Assembly (NCBI RefSeq): GCF_002288925.2
Contig: NW_022098021.1
Location: forward strand, 5,520,138-5,584,137
Length of the DNA: 64,000 nucleotides
Direction of reading: 5' to 3'
Source of the DNA: Delphinapterus leucas
Lineage: Eukaryota > Chordata > Mammalia > Artiodactyla > Monodontidae
Numbering within the stretch: the stretch's first letter is position 1; each line of letters starts with the position of its first letter. The notes beneath the pieces were generated by a model. The model searched no databases. It was not told the DNA's origin and was given only the letters and a program-made list of their open reading frames with translations. The translations under genes and the position numbers were made by a program. This document shows, piece after piece, positions 1-12,200 of this stretch.

Positions 1-1560
1 AAGCTGCTCAGTGTGTGGTATTTTATTATGGCTCTAGCAGGCTAAGATAGTCAGTGATAAGTTAAATATACGTACTGTAAAACCTAAGATAATCACTACA
101 GTAACAGAACAGAGAGAGTTATAGCTAACAAGCCAAGAGAGGAGGTAAAATGAAAATTTTAAAAATCATTTAATCCCAGAGAAGGCAGAAAACAGAAAAG
201 GAGACCAAAGAACAGGTGGAAGAAATGGAAAACAAGTAACAACATGGTAGCTAGATTTAAACCTGAACTTATCAGTAATCACATTAAATATAAGTCTTCT
301 AGACATCCTAATAAAAAGGCAGAGATTTTCAAATTGGATTAAAGAAAAAGAGCAAACTCTAACTATATGAAGCTGACAAGAAACCTGCTTTAAACATAAA
401 CACGGAAATAGATTAAAAGTTATACCATGCACTAGTCAAAAGAAAGCTGGCATAGCTATATTCATGTCAGAAAAAGTAGATTTCAGAGCAGAGAATATTA
501 CCAGGAATACAGAAGGTCATTTGATAAAGGTAAAGGGGACAGTTTATTAGGAGCATAGATACGCCATTTTTAAATGTTTATGCACCTAAAAACAGAGTTA
601 AAATATATGAGACAAAAGCTAGTAGAATTGCAAGGAGAAATAGACGGTGATACGGATTTCAGTACTCCTCTCTCAGTGAGAGGAAGAAAACCATTAAGGA
701 GATGGGAGGCCTGAGCAGCTCTGGTAGTTTACTCGTAGAGCCCTGTGCCCCACAGCAACCACATGAATACTCTTTTCAAGTTCACACAGAAATTGGTCAC
801 GAAGACAGACCAATTCTGGGTCTTGAAAGAAGTCTCAATAAATTTAAAAGGGTACAAGTCATACAAATGTGTTCTCCGACCACAAGAGAATTAAATTAGA
901 AACCAGTAACAGATCTTTGGAGAATCTCAAGTATTCAGAGACTGAATAACAAACACACTTTTGACTTACTCATGTGTCAAAGAGGGATTAGAAAGGGAGA
1001 CTTAAAAGTATTTTGAACTGAATGAAAATGAAACATGCCAACAGTTGTGGGATGCCACTAAATCAGTAATCAGAGGGAAATTTGTAGCACTAAATGCCTG
1101 TATTAGAAAAGGAGAAAAGTTCCCAAATCAGTGATCTCAGCTTCTAGATTAAGAAACTAGAAAAAGAAGAACAAATTAAACCCAAAGTAAACATAAGAAG
1201 GATGAATCTTAATGATGCAAAGTGAAAGAAGCTAGTAAAAAACCCAGCACCTACATATGTATGTAAGATTCATTTATATTAAATTCTAGAAAATACAGAC
1301 TAGTCTATAGTGACAAAAAGCTTATTGGTGGCTGCGTGGAGTCCAAAGCAGTGGAGCAGAGAGGAACAGGAGGGAGGGATTTCATTCAGGCTTGTGGAAA
1401 CTTCTGGGCATGATGAATGTAGTCATTTTCTTGATTTGGGTAGTGGTTTCATGGTGGTCTACCTATGTCAGGAGTTATCACAGCTTACATTTAAATATGT
1501 ACAGTTTCTTACATGTCAATTATATCTAGATAAAGCTGTTCAGAAAAATTTACCAGGTCA
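1..1560 (+). mobile_element. Degraded L1 (ORF2 fragment plus 3' UTR)
   Basis: About 160-1230 resembles the L1 ORF2 endonuclease and following region in sense orientation, for example aatgtttatgcacctaaaaa and gcaaggagaaatagac. From about 1290 the sequence resembles an old L1M 3' UTR (gactagtctatagtgacaaa, ttaaatatgtacagtttctt). The reverse transcriptase portion between them is missing, and stops and frameshifts are frequent, so it is inactive. Confidence 0.7.
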
Positions 1561-1916
1561 TTCACGTTCATTCAGAGAGTAGAAAGATTACTGATAGCAG
1601 CTTATGAAGCTATTAAGAGGTAAAGCAAGTTGAGCTCGTTACAAGGAGCTTTACTAAGGAGGGTATTTTATGGTTTTATGAGGTTACTGTGCGATTTTAA
1701 AAAGCCTGACCAATATTCAGGAATAGCAGTGATTCCTCAGTCATTCATCACATCACCTTAAGACAACTTTCTTTTTCTTACAGACCTTTTGGCATATTTG
1801 CAGTGAAGTATTACATAATATTTTGTGTTGTGTTTTTATCCAGTATAAACCTCTTCCTGTCATTCTACCTAATTAAAAATTAATGGCTGAACTTTTTATT
1901 TTGTTTCACTGTTATT

Positions 1917-1947
1917 AAATTAGTCCCTTAATTTATGGGACTAATTT
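1917..1947. repeat. 11-bp perfect inverted repeat
   Basis: aaattagtccc (1917-1927) pairs with gggactaattt (1937-1947) across a 9-nt loop. A simple hairpin in intronic DNA with no evident neighbour to act on. Confidence 0.6.
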
Positions 1948-2543
1948 GTTGTGTTATTAATAAGTACTCTTGATTGTAGTGGAGTCCAGCAGAGTATTAA
2001 ATTCTGAATTAGACTTTAAAAGTAACAGTTTCCAAGAAATAATATAATAGTAGCAAAGCATAAAGTTGTATTAATTTTGAGCTAGAAACCTCATCAGAAA
2101 ATTACTTCATTTGTAAAAAAAAAACCTTTATCAGTCATTGGTAAAATAGGAAACACTCTATCATTTTGGTTGGTTGCGATGTCTGAATTGAAACATTATT
2201 ATTTCATTTAAAATATAATGATAATAATTACAACAGTGCTTTTTAAGCTGAAGGCCAGGACTCTTGACTTAGTATATTTCTGTCTGGAGAGGACAGGTAG
2301 GAATCATATCCAAATGTTGGGGGATGATGTTGGTTTGAAGAACTCACTAAATAAAATGCACTTGGTTCTTTTGGTTGTGAAAGTTGCGGTGTAAATTTAA
2401 GTGTGTGAGAACCTAAAACTCTATTGATAACTTCTCACAGAGTGAATGTCTGCTGTTTGACATAAACATTGATTTTTTCCCCAAATGTACATTTAGAGCT
2501 GTTTAAGATATGAATGAAAATTAGGACTTAAAGTATGAATAGA

Positions 2544-2866
2544 GGGCTTCCCTGGTGGCACAGTGGTTAAGAATCCCCCTGCCAATGCAGGGGACACAGG
2601 TTCGAGCCCTGGTTCGGGAAGATCCCACATGCTGCGGAGCAGCTAAGCCCGTGCGCCACAACTACTGAGCCTGCGCTCTAGAGCTTGCGAGCCACAACTA
2701 CTGAAGCCTGCACGCCTAGAGCCCGTGCTTCGCAACAAGAGAAGCCACCACAGCGAGAAGCCCGCGCACCGCAACAAAGAGTAGCCCCCACTCGCCGCAA
2801 CTAGAGGAAGCCTGCGCACAGCTTCAAAGACTCAATGCAGCCAAAAATAAACAAATAAGAATAAAT
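2544..2866 (+). mobile_element. CHR-1-like SINE with 13-bp TSD
   Basis: tRNA-Glu-derived SINE starting gggcttccctggtggcacag and containing the pol III B-box-like ggttcgagccc. A 3' region of repeated acaactactga / agcctgc blocks leads to an A-rich tail. Target duplication aagtatgaataga at 2531-2543 and 2867-2879. The CHR family marks whales, hippos and ruminants. Confidence 0.9.
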
Positions 2867-3167
2867 AAGTATGAATAGAAATTAGAAATTGTGAATAAAA
2901 ATATAATTATATGTATGTTAGAAAACCCACAAATTTAATATTATAGGAACATATTTAGAGAGTTATGATGGGATTATCTAAGTCACAGGGTGGGAGTAAT
3001 AAAACTTTGGTGTTCTTTTTCACTATTCCTTTTCTCATTTATTGCATTCTCTTTAGTGTTGTTGAAGTTAGACAAGTTTATATAACCCAAGTCCTTGACT
3101 CTTCTTTCTAGATATAACCTTTGCCTCCTAAAGCTAAAATAAATTCTTTGTTTTCTTTTTCTTTTTT

Positions 3168-3413
3168 AAAAAACTTAATTTATTTTTGGCTGTGTTGGGT
3201 CTCCTTGCTGCTCCTTTGCTTTCTCTAGTTGCGGCGAGCAGGGGCTACTCTTGCGGTGCGCAGGCTTCTCGTTGCGGTGGCTTCTCTTGTAGCGGAGCAC
3301 GGGCTCTAGGCGTGCAGGCTTCAGTAGTTGTGGCTCGTGGGCTCTAGAGCGCAGGCTCAGTAGTTGTGACTCGCGGGCTGACTTCTTAACCACTGTGACA
3401 GCAGGGAAGTCCC
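3168..3413 (-). mobile_element. CHR-1-like SINE, internally deleted
   Basis: Reverse complement of a CHR-1-like SINE: tail side at 3168, head (gcagggaagtccc) at 3413. Roughly 70 bp around the B-box and the atcccacatg segment are missing. It lies about 300 bp from the opposite-strand copy at 2544-2866, so the pair could form an inverted repeat in the transcript. Confidence 0.85.
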
Positions 3414-4390
3414 AATCGTTTATTTTCTGATGAACACTGGTTTTAGTTACCAGTTTTGCCTTATCTATCTCTAAAAAAGTATTCTTTTTAACATGTTAAA
3501 GGTGTGTGCCTATGGTATTTTGTTGCTTTATAAAACCCTTATATATGTTACAAACCAGTTATATTAAAGTGGTTTAAAGAATGCATCTTTTTATTATATA
3601 GTTATTATATATATAACTTTTATTATATAGTTCTTATTTTAACTAATTTTATCATGAGAAAGTATTCTCATTATTATAATTTCTCATTAAGTATTTTTAA
3701 TAGTTCTCTAATCTGGTTAGAGGAATTTATATTAACTGTTAATAATAGTAGCGCTACTCACTTATTCCTAGATTTTGTTTTTTGTGTTATACCTACTATG
3801 TAATTCTTTTTTCTGCCATTTAAATTCTTTAACCTTTTCTCTCATCTCAGATAAACTCATCTGAAATAAAACAAACTGTCTAACCACCCAGACAAGGGAA
3901 ATGCCTTGCCATCATAAATCAGGAAAAAAAATGGAGGGAGGGGTTTAGGCCCTTCTTTTCACTTCTTAATTAAAATTCATTGCTGGTAGGTTTTTTGGAT
4001 CTGTGGTTGTTGAATCCCTAAAAGTTGCAGTTTAGTGTATACATTTTCATAGTTAATTTTAATAACTTCTATCATAATAAATTTGAAGAACCTTTATTGT
4101 TTAATGGCATTTTATATATTATTTATTTGGGGGAGGTAGAATAGATTTTCCCCTCCTTTTTCTCCTTTATAGGATCCCTTAAAAATAGTCTTTCAGACTA
4201 ATTTAAAATAGATTTGATTCAGAGAAACTCAGCTTTGAAATCAAAAGTCTCTTATTCAAGGTAAATGTAAGGTATAAATGAAATGGAAACTGGGTGATAC
4301 TTTTTCTTGGGATTAGACTAGATTAATTTCTTTGTCTAAATTTGCTGTCTCTTAGTAATCTTGTAATCCTGAAGTATCCATCTCTCCTAG

Positions 4391-4456
4391 GCGTTTTGAA
4401 CTCTTTTACCAAGTTTTCTGATTGCGTTTTGACCTCTTTTACCAAGTTATCTGATT
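4391..4456. repeat. 33-bp tandem duplication
   Basis: Two head-to-tail copies, 4391-4423 and 4424-4456, both beginning gcgttttga and ending ctgatt, differ at only two positions. A recent slippage or duplication event in otherwise single-copy intron. Confidence 0.85.
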
Positions 4457-6063
4457 GATTTTATCTTGACTTTCATCTTCTAAAACAGATTCAGCATTAA
4501 CTAGTACACACTGATTTAGCTCTGAAGGGATCCTCTTGGTAACCATTTGTTCTTTTATAACTAGGGATTGCTACGTCAATAAAATGCGCTGGCTTATTTT
4601 CTACTCCAGAAATTAAGGAATTGGCCATACTTTTAAAGAAGATGCCAGTGTTTTAAATTTGGAAGGTTTTAAAACAGACACATAAGTGACAGAAGAGGAC
4701 TTTTTTTTTTCTCTTTGGAAAATATGTTTTGGTTCAGGCCTGATTCTTTTTTTTCTTCAGAATTTTATGTCTTAGATATGGCAGTAAAAGGTTCTCTGTA
4801 CATCTAGTATATTGTAGTTAAGCACAGGTTAACATTTTTTCTGTATTTTATTACTTTGCATTTAATTTTAGCTGGAACGTAACTAGTAAAATATTTGTTT
4901 TAGAGTTTAAAATGAGGTTAGCCTCTTGACTTGCTATTTTCCAAATTTAATATTTTGAACTCTAACCTAGCAGTTTAAAATGTCATTCATATCGAGTAGG
5001 GAAGTTGTTCTTGGATTGTACAGTAATTAGTCCATCTTTTTATTTGATGCCTTCTATGGAAATATTTTTCCATTTTAATGATCAGTTCTAAAATACTTCA
5101 AGTGATTAAATTTTTTGCATCATCATTCAGTGTATTTTAAACTTAGCTTATATGTATACAGAAAATGTGGGCTGAAGTATGAACATACTAAATTATCTCT
5201 TTGGTCGACCCTTTTGGAAGTTGAATTCAAATATCAATGTGTTGAATCTTCACTGTACTTTAAGCATGTAGGTCACAATTTCAGAAAAATATTTAGGATA
5301 TTCATTTTTTCCACATGGACAAAATATAGACCATTTGTGAAATTGATTTGCAGTCTTATAACGTGCTAGTCATTCTTAAAGGCAAAGGTACCATGCCACT
5401 TGACTAGATAAGAGGTGGCATTGTACAACTGGGAGGAAATTTTTTTCATGTAATCTCATACTAAAATGTTTTTTAATATAACAAGTTACATGAATACTTA
5501 GCAGACATTGGAGCCTCTATTATGTTTTCCTTATATGTTGAGTCCTCTCGTGTGTTTGCCTTGTTTTTAAGTGCTTTTCTTGTCTTTACTGTTATTTAAA
5601 TACATGGTACTATATTATTGGGGAAATGTCTTAAGTGCTTATAAAGAAGGAAGTGATTAATTTTGGAATAAAGGCAGTTTTGATCTTTATCCTGGTAGAA
5701 GTGGTTTAAAGACATTAAATTTGAAACTTGTTGGCTCAGTTTTGAGGCAGTTTCAACATCCCAGTTCTCTAAAATGTGTTAGGATAGTTTGGTAATGATG
5801 TATATTTGACAATAAAGGCAAATTTTCATGTTCTGAAGTTAAATTCTGCAAATGAAATGATTAAAACCCTCAAATTTGATGAAAATTTTTCTTCAAGAAA
5901 TTTAATTATCCCACCCCAAAATATGAAAACTAAAAAACACTGTAAATGCTTTCAGTAAAATATTTTACTCAGTAAATAGAGCACTGTGGAATAATGCCTA
6001 GTAGATTCATTGTCTTTTTGGGCTTAAAAATGTGTTAACTTACTATATTTGATTTTTAAATAG

Positions 6064-6214
6064 ACACCAAATCCTACTGCAAGCGAGTTTATTCCCAAAG
6101 GAGGAGCAACCTCCAGGCTCAGTAACGCGTCCCAGGCACATGCGTCTGCCTTCTCTCAAGTGTTCTCTCACCCATCCATGGGGACTCCTGCTGCTGCTGC
6201 TGGATTAGCCCCAG
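6064..6214 (+). CDS. PAN3: PAN3 exon (window exon 1 of 12), linker after PAM2
   Basis: The exon is 151 nt, entering in phase 0 and leaving one base of a Gly codon. The acceptor is aaatag|ACACCA with a poor pyrimidine tract; the donor is CCAG|gtaagt, a strong consensus. It encodes about 50 residues starting [18 protein letters not shown] and ending in an Ala-rich stretch ([10 protein letters not shown]) made by a GCT run. This is low-complexity linker downstream of the PABP-binding PAM2 motif and upstream of the pseudokinase. From memory, the human exon just before this one encodes a 54-residue segment that separates the long and short PAN3 isoforms; it is not visible in 1-6063. Confidence 0.93.
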
Positions 6215-9200
6215 GTAAGTTGAGTAACTGTTTCCAGTGAGTTCCAGATAGCAAGTCTCAGCACATTTGCTGGTAGTTTACCAGACCTGAAATTGTATTC
6301 TTCAGTGAGTCATATTTGAACACATTATGAGTTTTATGTTCTAGGTTTTGGTACCATAGTCCAAATGTGTAGTTGAAAATCTTAAAGCAAAATTTAAATA
6401 TGAACAAAAATTGAATATAAGGATGTTTAAAAGCATAAAAATAAATTTAAAGGAGAAAATGGTTATTGAGAAAAAAAGTCTATCTGGGCCGTAGTATTTC
6501 CTTAAGTTCATGATAATGCTCTTTCACTCAAAAACTTCTGTAAGAGCATCAAGGGCCTCCTTTTGAAATAAATTTCTAAAAAATAATTTATATCATTTAA
6601 AATAAAAGTTTAGATGTATTGCCTTTCAGGTGTTTGATTATAAATCTGTAGCAGTAATTCAAATTGGGTAAAGTATTATAAACAATGGTAGGAAAGAAAT
6701 GTGAAATATTAGGGGTCATTGAGGTAGGGAAGACAGTACATCTCAACACTTTCTTCCAAGTTTACCCAAAATGGCAGGAGAAGAATTTGAAGAAATGCAC
6801 TTATACCTCAGGGATCCTGAGGCATAGTTCAGAGTAACCCTTTGAGAGCCCTATCTTCTTAGAAGTTCCCCTCTTTTATCTAAAAATTCATGCAGATTTT
6901 GTATTCTGCTTTCTAACATAAACACATATCAAAATATGAAAGTTTTCTAAGATAATTAACATCACCCATTCCTACTGCTGAGTAACTTAATTAGACAAGT
7001 AATGTATGCAGAATTATATTGAATTCATAGTAAGTGCTGAGCAGGTTGTCTTGTGTCTGTGAAATGGTTGAGCTACCCACCCAGATTATGTTTCTGGAAC
7101 CTGTACTGGAAAATCATCACTTGGTCCTGAATGTTTAAAAAAACAGAAACAAAAGGAAATTTATATACATTAAATGAAGCCAAAAGATCTATCTAGATCA
7201 GCCTGGAACTAGTACTGCCGGCAGGGCTTAATCTAATCAGTGATGGTGATAAATCATTGGTTTTGATATTGATATTGAAATCAAGGACCTTTTTGGGAAG
7301 AAGAATGAGAGAAGATAATGACAACTTTATGGAACAGAGCATCCGGCTTAGTGTATAAAGTATCAGGTGTATTCAGAGGCTTAATAACCTTGCGTTGCCA
7401 AGGATTTTATCAATGCCTACTTCCCCTCACCTCTCCCTCCTCCCCTTCTCTCCCTCCCTCTCTCCCTCTCTCCATCTCATTCTCCTTCCCACTCATCTCC
7501 CACTCACCCTCCCCCACCCCAGTGAGCAGTTCATCATTTTATTAACTAAACATAACCAAGAATTACATACCTTTCTGGTGCAACTTTTAAGGTAATTTTG
7601 TGTGGAGGGCCTTGAGATATACCTTGCAACTCCTTCCCCCTTACTTGTCCCTTTACCTTTTTTTCTACTTTAGCTCTTTTCAGGTTCAGTTAAATTTGTA
7701 AACATTTTCCATTCTTCCCTAGAGAGCAGTGTCAGAATTGAATATCCCTGGTAGCCTTAAAGTTTTACTTGTAAGTAATATGCTACTATGATTTTCTCCC
7801 ATTGAGGTGTGTTCACATTGTTTACATGAGCATAATCTACATGTCAGCTATACATCTGAACTTTCTTAGGGATTGTCCAGACTTCAGAGCAGTGTTCATA
7901 AAGCACCCACAGTAACAAAACCCTTACGCCAGTCAGAACCCTTTGGCTTTCTTAATTAAGCACCAGTTGATTTTCGCCTAACAGCACATTTTCCCTTGTC
8001 TCATAAGTAAATATTTTGTACACATCTTTTATCAGACTAGTTCAGGCTAAAAGATGGGCTTTTTAAATACTGGAGGAGTTAAAAATGTCAAAGGGAATTT
8101 TAGATACTGAAAACATTTAATTACAAAATCCATTAATGCTGTGGTATTTGTTTAAGGTTTCCAGTTGTTACTAACTTGAGTGTAGGTAGGTGTTTCATTG
8201 GTCCCAATTGGATTTCACAACCTAAATTTAGGATGAAATGAATTAATTTAAAACTATTTACTCTTCTTCTACATAGCCCTAACATTAAAGTGGTCATTCT
8301 GCTTCTTATTAATGAAAGTAATTACTGTCTGGAACCATTGGAAATAGGTCAGTATATTATATTAAATGTATTCCTGAATTCTTTATACCGACTATTTAAA
8401 AATTGTTCTTTATTCAAATGGCAATCAACGAGGCTAAAATATTTTCCAAAAATACTGGAGTGATTAATGGTTTTGCATTTATTATTTCTCCATATTTTCT
8501 CCTTTTAGTTAATGGCTTAACACTCTCTGGAGATGAGCAAAGGAAAACAAAATTAAGTCTGTACTTTCAGAAAAACATTTTATCCCTTCAGTGTCTTCCA
8601 TTACTTCTTACCTATAAATATTTTTTTCAAGGCCTAGGAGAGGTTCTTGGTATTTTCACTTTAAGACTGTAGAATAAGAAAGGCCATAGAAGTTTATTTA
8701 CCTGCCTTAGTGGTGATTTAACTGATCTTTAATCCTCCTTGTCTACTGTAGGTGTAACCTAGTGATAATTTTCAGTTATAAAGTTTCATTTTCTCTTTTT
8801 TTCAACTTCTGTTCCAGAAATTAGTACCCTTGAAAATATGTCAAATTATTGTTTTCCTAAAAAATATGAAACCTTAAATATTTTGGCACTCAGATGTAAA
8901 CTAGAGTAATGTCATTTTCATTATATGTGAAAAAATACATATTTAAATATATCCTTCGACCAAAAATGTAAAAATATTTGAGCAAAGTTGAGTAGATGTT
9001 AAGATTTTTATTTCCTCAGATCGTAAGGAAGAAGAAGGTAATGTGTGGAACAAAGTGGATCCTGAGTGAATCAGGTTCCTCTAAAACTTGATCACTTTAA
9101 AAACATGATTTTTATTTAAAAAAGGTTGTAATGCAAGAAGTAAAACTTTATACAAAAATTATTTGAATTTAAATAGCTAATTGGGTCTAAAAGGTATTTG

Positions 9201-12200
9201 AAAGTGTTAAATATATGCAGCACACGTTAAGTTTCCATTGACTTGTATATACATTTCATTTTAATTTAAGAAATGAAGGAGCTATAGGTTTAGTTGTTTT
9301 CCGCACATTTAACCGGAGAATGATAGCTGTATTTCTAAGTGTCTTCTATGAAGGTAGTTATAAGAGCTAGTATTTGGGGTATGGCACTTAACTTGGGCTT
9401 AACTGTCTTTTAGAACCCCTACAATTATATACATATTTTTAATTTGTAAATACACATTTTTCTCTGGTCACAGCTTTTATTATCCTCTTGGAGGGCCACA
9501 GCCTTCCAAAAGTTAAGAATCACTGGTTTAACACACCCTTAGCAAAATTTTATTTCCTGAGTGTGATATAGTAACAATACCTTTAAAGTAATGTATAAAG
9601 ATATATTTTTCTAATAGGTCTAGTTTTAGGCAAACATTTTTGGAATAGCCTTTAGAAATGAAAATATGACTATGCTAAGTATGTGAAAAGACAGCTTATA
9701 CTTTAATTTTTTGTGCCATGGAAAATAATTTTATCATGAGAACTAATTGCTGTGAATGGTTTTCTATCAGAATTTTTCCTGAGAGTATTTTGATGTGGTA
9801 GTAGACTTGGTAAGCTAAGTCTTGGTGTACTTTAAGTTTAATTACCTCAGTCTTGGCCGTAGTCTGTTTGAAGGTGATTCTAAGAGAGGTAGCAGCAGGA
9901 GCGTACATTTCTGGGTAGTGCTCTAATACGTCACCTGGTGGTTTAGTGCACAGCTGTGACTCAGGAATTGAGCATCTCTTGTTCTGCTTGATTGTGTGTG
10001 TACACTTGGGAGAGGTAGAGGGGAGTTCTTGAATTTGAAGATGCCATCATTGATTTATAAATGAGAAAGAGAGCCATAAGTGACTTTTTAGTACTTTCAA
10101 ATATTCATTCCTTCAAGATGAGAATGGTGCAGATTTTTGGACCATGAGTATATTTTATTGTAAATTATTATGGTTAATCTCAGATGATTGATTTGATGAG
10201 AAGCATCCAATAATTATACTAAACCTATCATTATTAAATAATTGTATTCCTTCATTAAAATTTAATCATAATATTTTAGAAAAATTTTAAAGTATACTTT
10301 TAGATTCAGTTTTGTTTTTGTTTTTGTTTGATTTTTGCACTATGCGGGCCTCTCACTGTTGTGGCCTCTCCTGTTGCGGAGCACAGGCTCCGGACGCGCA
10401 GGCTCAGCGGTCATGGTTCACGGGCCCAGCCGCTCTGCGGCATTTGGGATCTTCCCGGACCGGGGCACGAACCCGTGTCCCCTGCATCGGCAGGCGGACC
10501 CCCAACCACTGCGCCACCAGGGAAGCCCAGATCCAGTTTTCTGAAACACTTAATCGTTTCTTATATATTCCTGTGAGTGCCAAATTGATAGATAAAATTG
10601 GCTTACATTCTTTATTTTTTGGCTTGGGCAAGGTATGGGGAAAAAGAGGAAGGGAAAAGAAAAGGGAAAATTAATATTCGTCCATCATTCTTGTTGAAAA
10701 ATATTTAACTTTTAATATATATAATGTACTATTTAAAAATATTCTCATACTTCTAATGTTGAAAGGTGATCTTTTTTTTAAAGTTCTGTGCTAAAGAATA
10801 AAGTTCTCTGATTCTATGATGTTTTATATCATAATGAAGAAATGGAGGCTTCATTCATTTCAGTTGCATACTAGTTGGACGATGCGGTAATCTGACACTG
10901 GTCACTGGTCTAAGTGGAACCTTTGGGGTTTCCATGGTTCAGCCTTGTGCCAGTTTAGAGGTGGCGTTCCTGAGAGATTATCATCTACCTTCTGCTTTTT
11001 CACTTACAGTAATAAAGAATTACGTAGCCAACCAAGGCAGCCCAGTGTACATTTTAATAGTTTGAATAAAAAAGAAAATTAGATCTTTTGTTGAACTAAA
11101 CTCTGTCATGTGTATCTTTTATCCATTAGTCCTAGGTCTTTTCCTTGAATAGAATAAATTAAAATCTTTCCTACATGATAGCCCTTTCAGTTGTTTTTTT
11201 AGACTAGTTGTATGTATGTGTGTGTCCATATAACTGATCTGTTTTTGACGCAAACAAGAGAGACGGCAAACTGGGAAAATACTGTTAAAATTAATAAATT
11301 GTATAAGTCAAAAATCAGGAACCTCTTGTAGGTCATAATGCTGTAACACTAGTGTGGGTAAAATTAAATCCTCAGATATGTCTACCTACCTGTATTACTA
11401 CTCTGATATCCAGCTAAGGAGTGTATGTACCATTGGGAAAATAGGTTGCTAATGGATTGAAGCTATGGTTTTGCAGATGGTAAATATCTAAGTTCATATT
11501 TCAAATTTCTCTTTGTACTTTAGGCTCTACATTAAAATCACTCAAGGCATAAAAACTATAAGCTATCATTTTAGATTATTTTATGTTTTACTAAGTAGTA
11601 TAATTATTGAAAATAAAAATTATACAAAATATTTAGGTAATTCTAAAACATCTCCCTGTTTCATATGATGTAACTCTAAAACAGATCTTCCTTGTAATTA
11701 TTTTTCATTAAATGAATTTTGTGGGACCGTCAAGTAATCCTACCATGAGTTTATTTTGATACTTCCATCTGAACTGGTTTCTGTGAATTATTTTTACCCT
11801 TAATAGCAATAGAGGTAGTTTACCATTAAAGTATTCTTCTGTTTTAAGTGTCAGTCTAGATTTCCTAAGCACATTACAAATTCCTTAAGAAGGGACCGAG
11901 TCACTTCTTATCTAGCACAAATTTAGGCATAAAGAGGGTGCCTAATAAATGCTCTCAGCTTCATTTTTATCTCAGAGAAAAAATTTTAATTGGTGGGTAT
12001 CTCTTAATTACAGTGAATTTTAACGATCCCGTAAACATCTTTGAAGAACTCCTAAATACTGCAGGTGTTCAAGAGGGTGTAGGTGTATTGTCACATGAGG
12101 AACAGAAATATGCCTGTTGAAAGTTTAACTTTATCAGAACTAGAGTTGCTGTGTGTTTTGAGATGCTAAAACACTTTTAAAACAGTCAAAATATTTGTAT

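Larger units (their letters stand above)
1..6063 (+). other. PAN3 intron, 3' part (5' end outside window)
   Basis: Non-coding. It holds a degraded L1 (about 1-1560), a CHR-1-like SINE pair in opposite orientations (2544-2866 and 3168-3413), an 11-bp inverted repeat (1917-1947) and a 33-bp tandem duplication (4391-4456). The rest is AT-rich single-copy DNA with no recognisable gene. Confidence 0.85.

Noticed and set aside
1..6063. Search for the alternatively used 54-residue PAN3 exon and the PAM2 exon
   Set aside because: No sequence fitting these exons was seen; they must lie upstream of the window.
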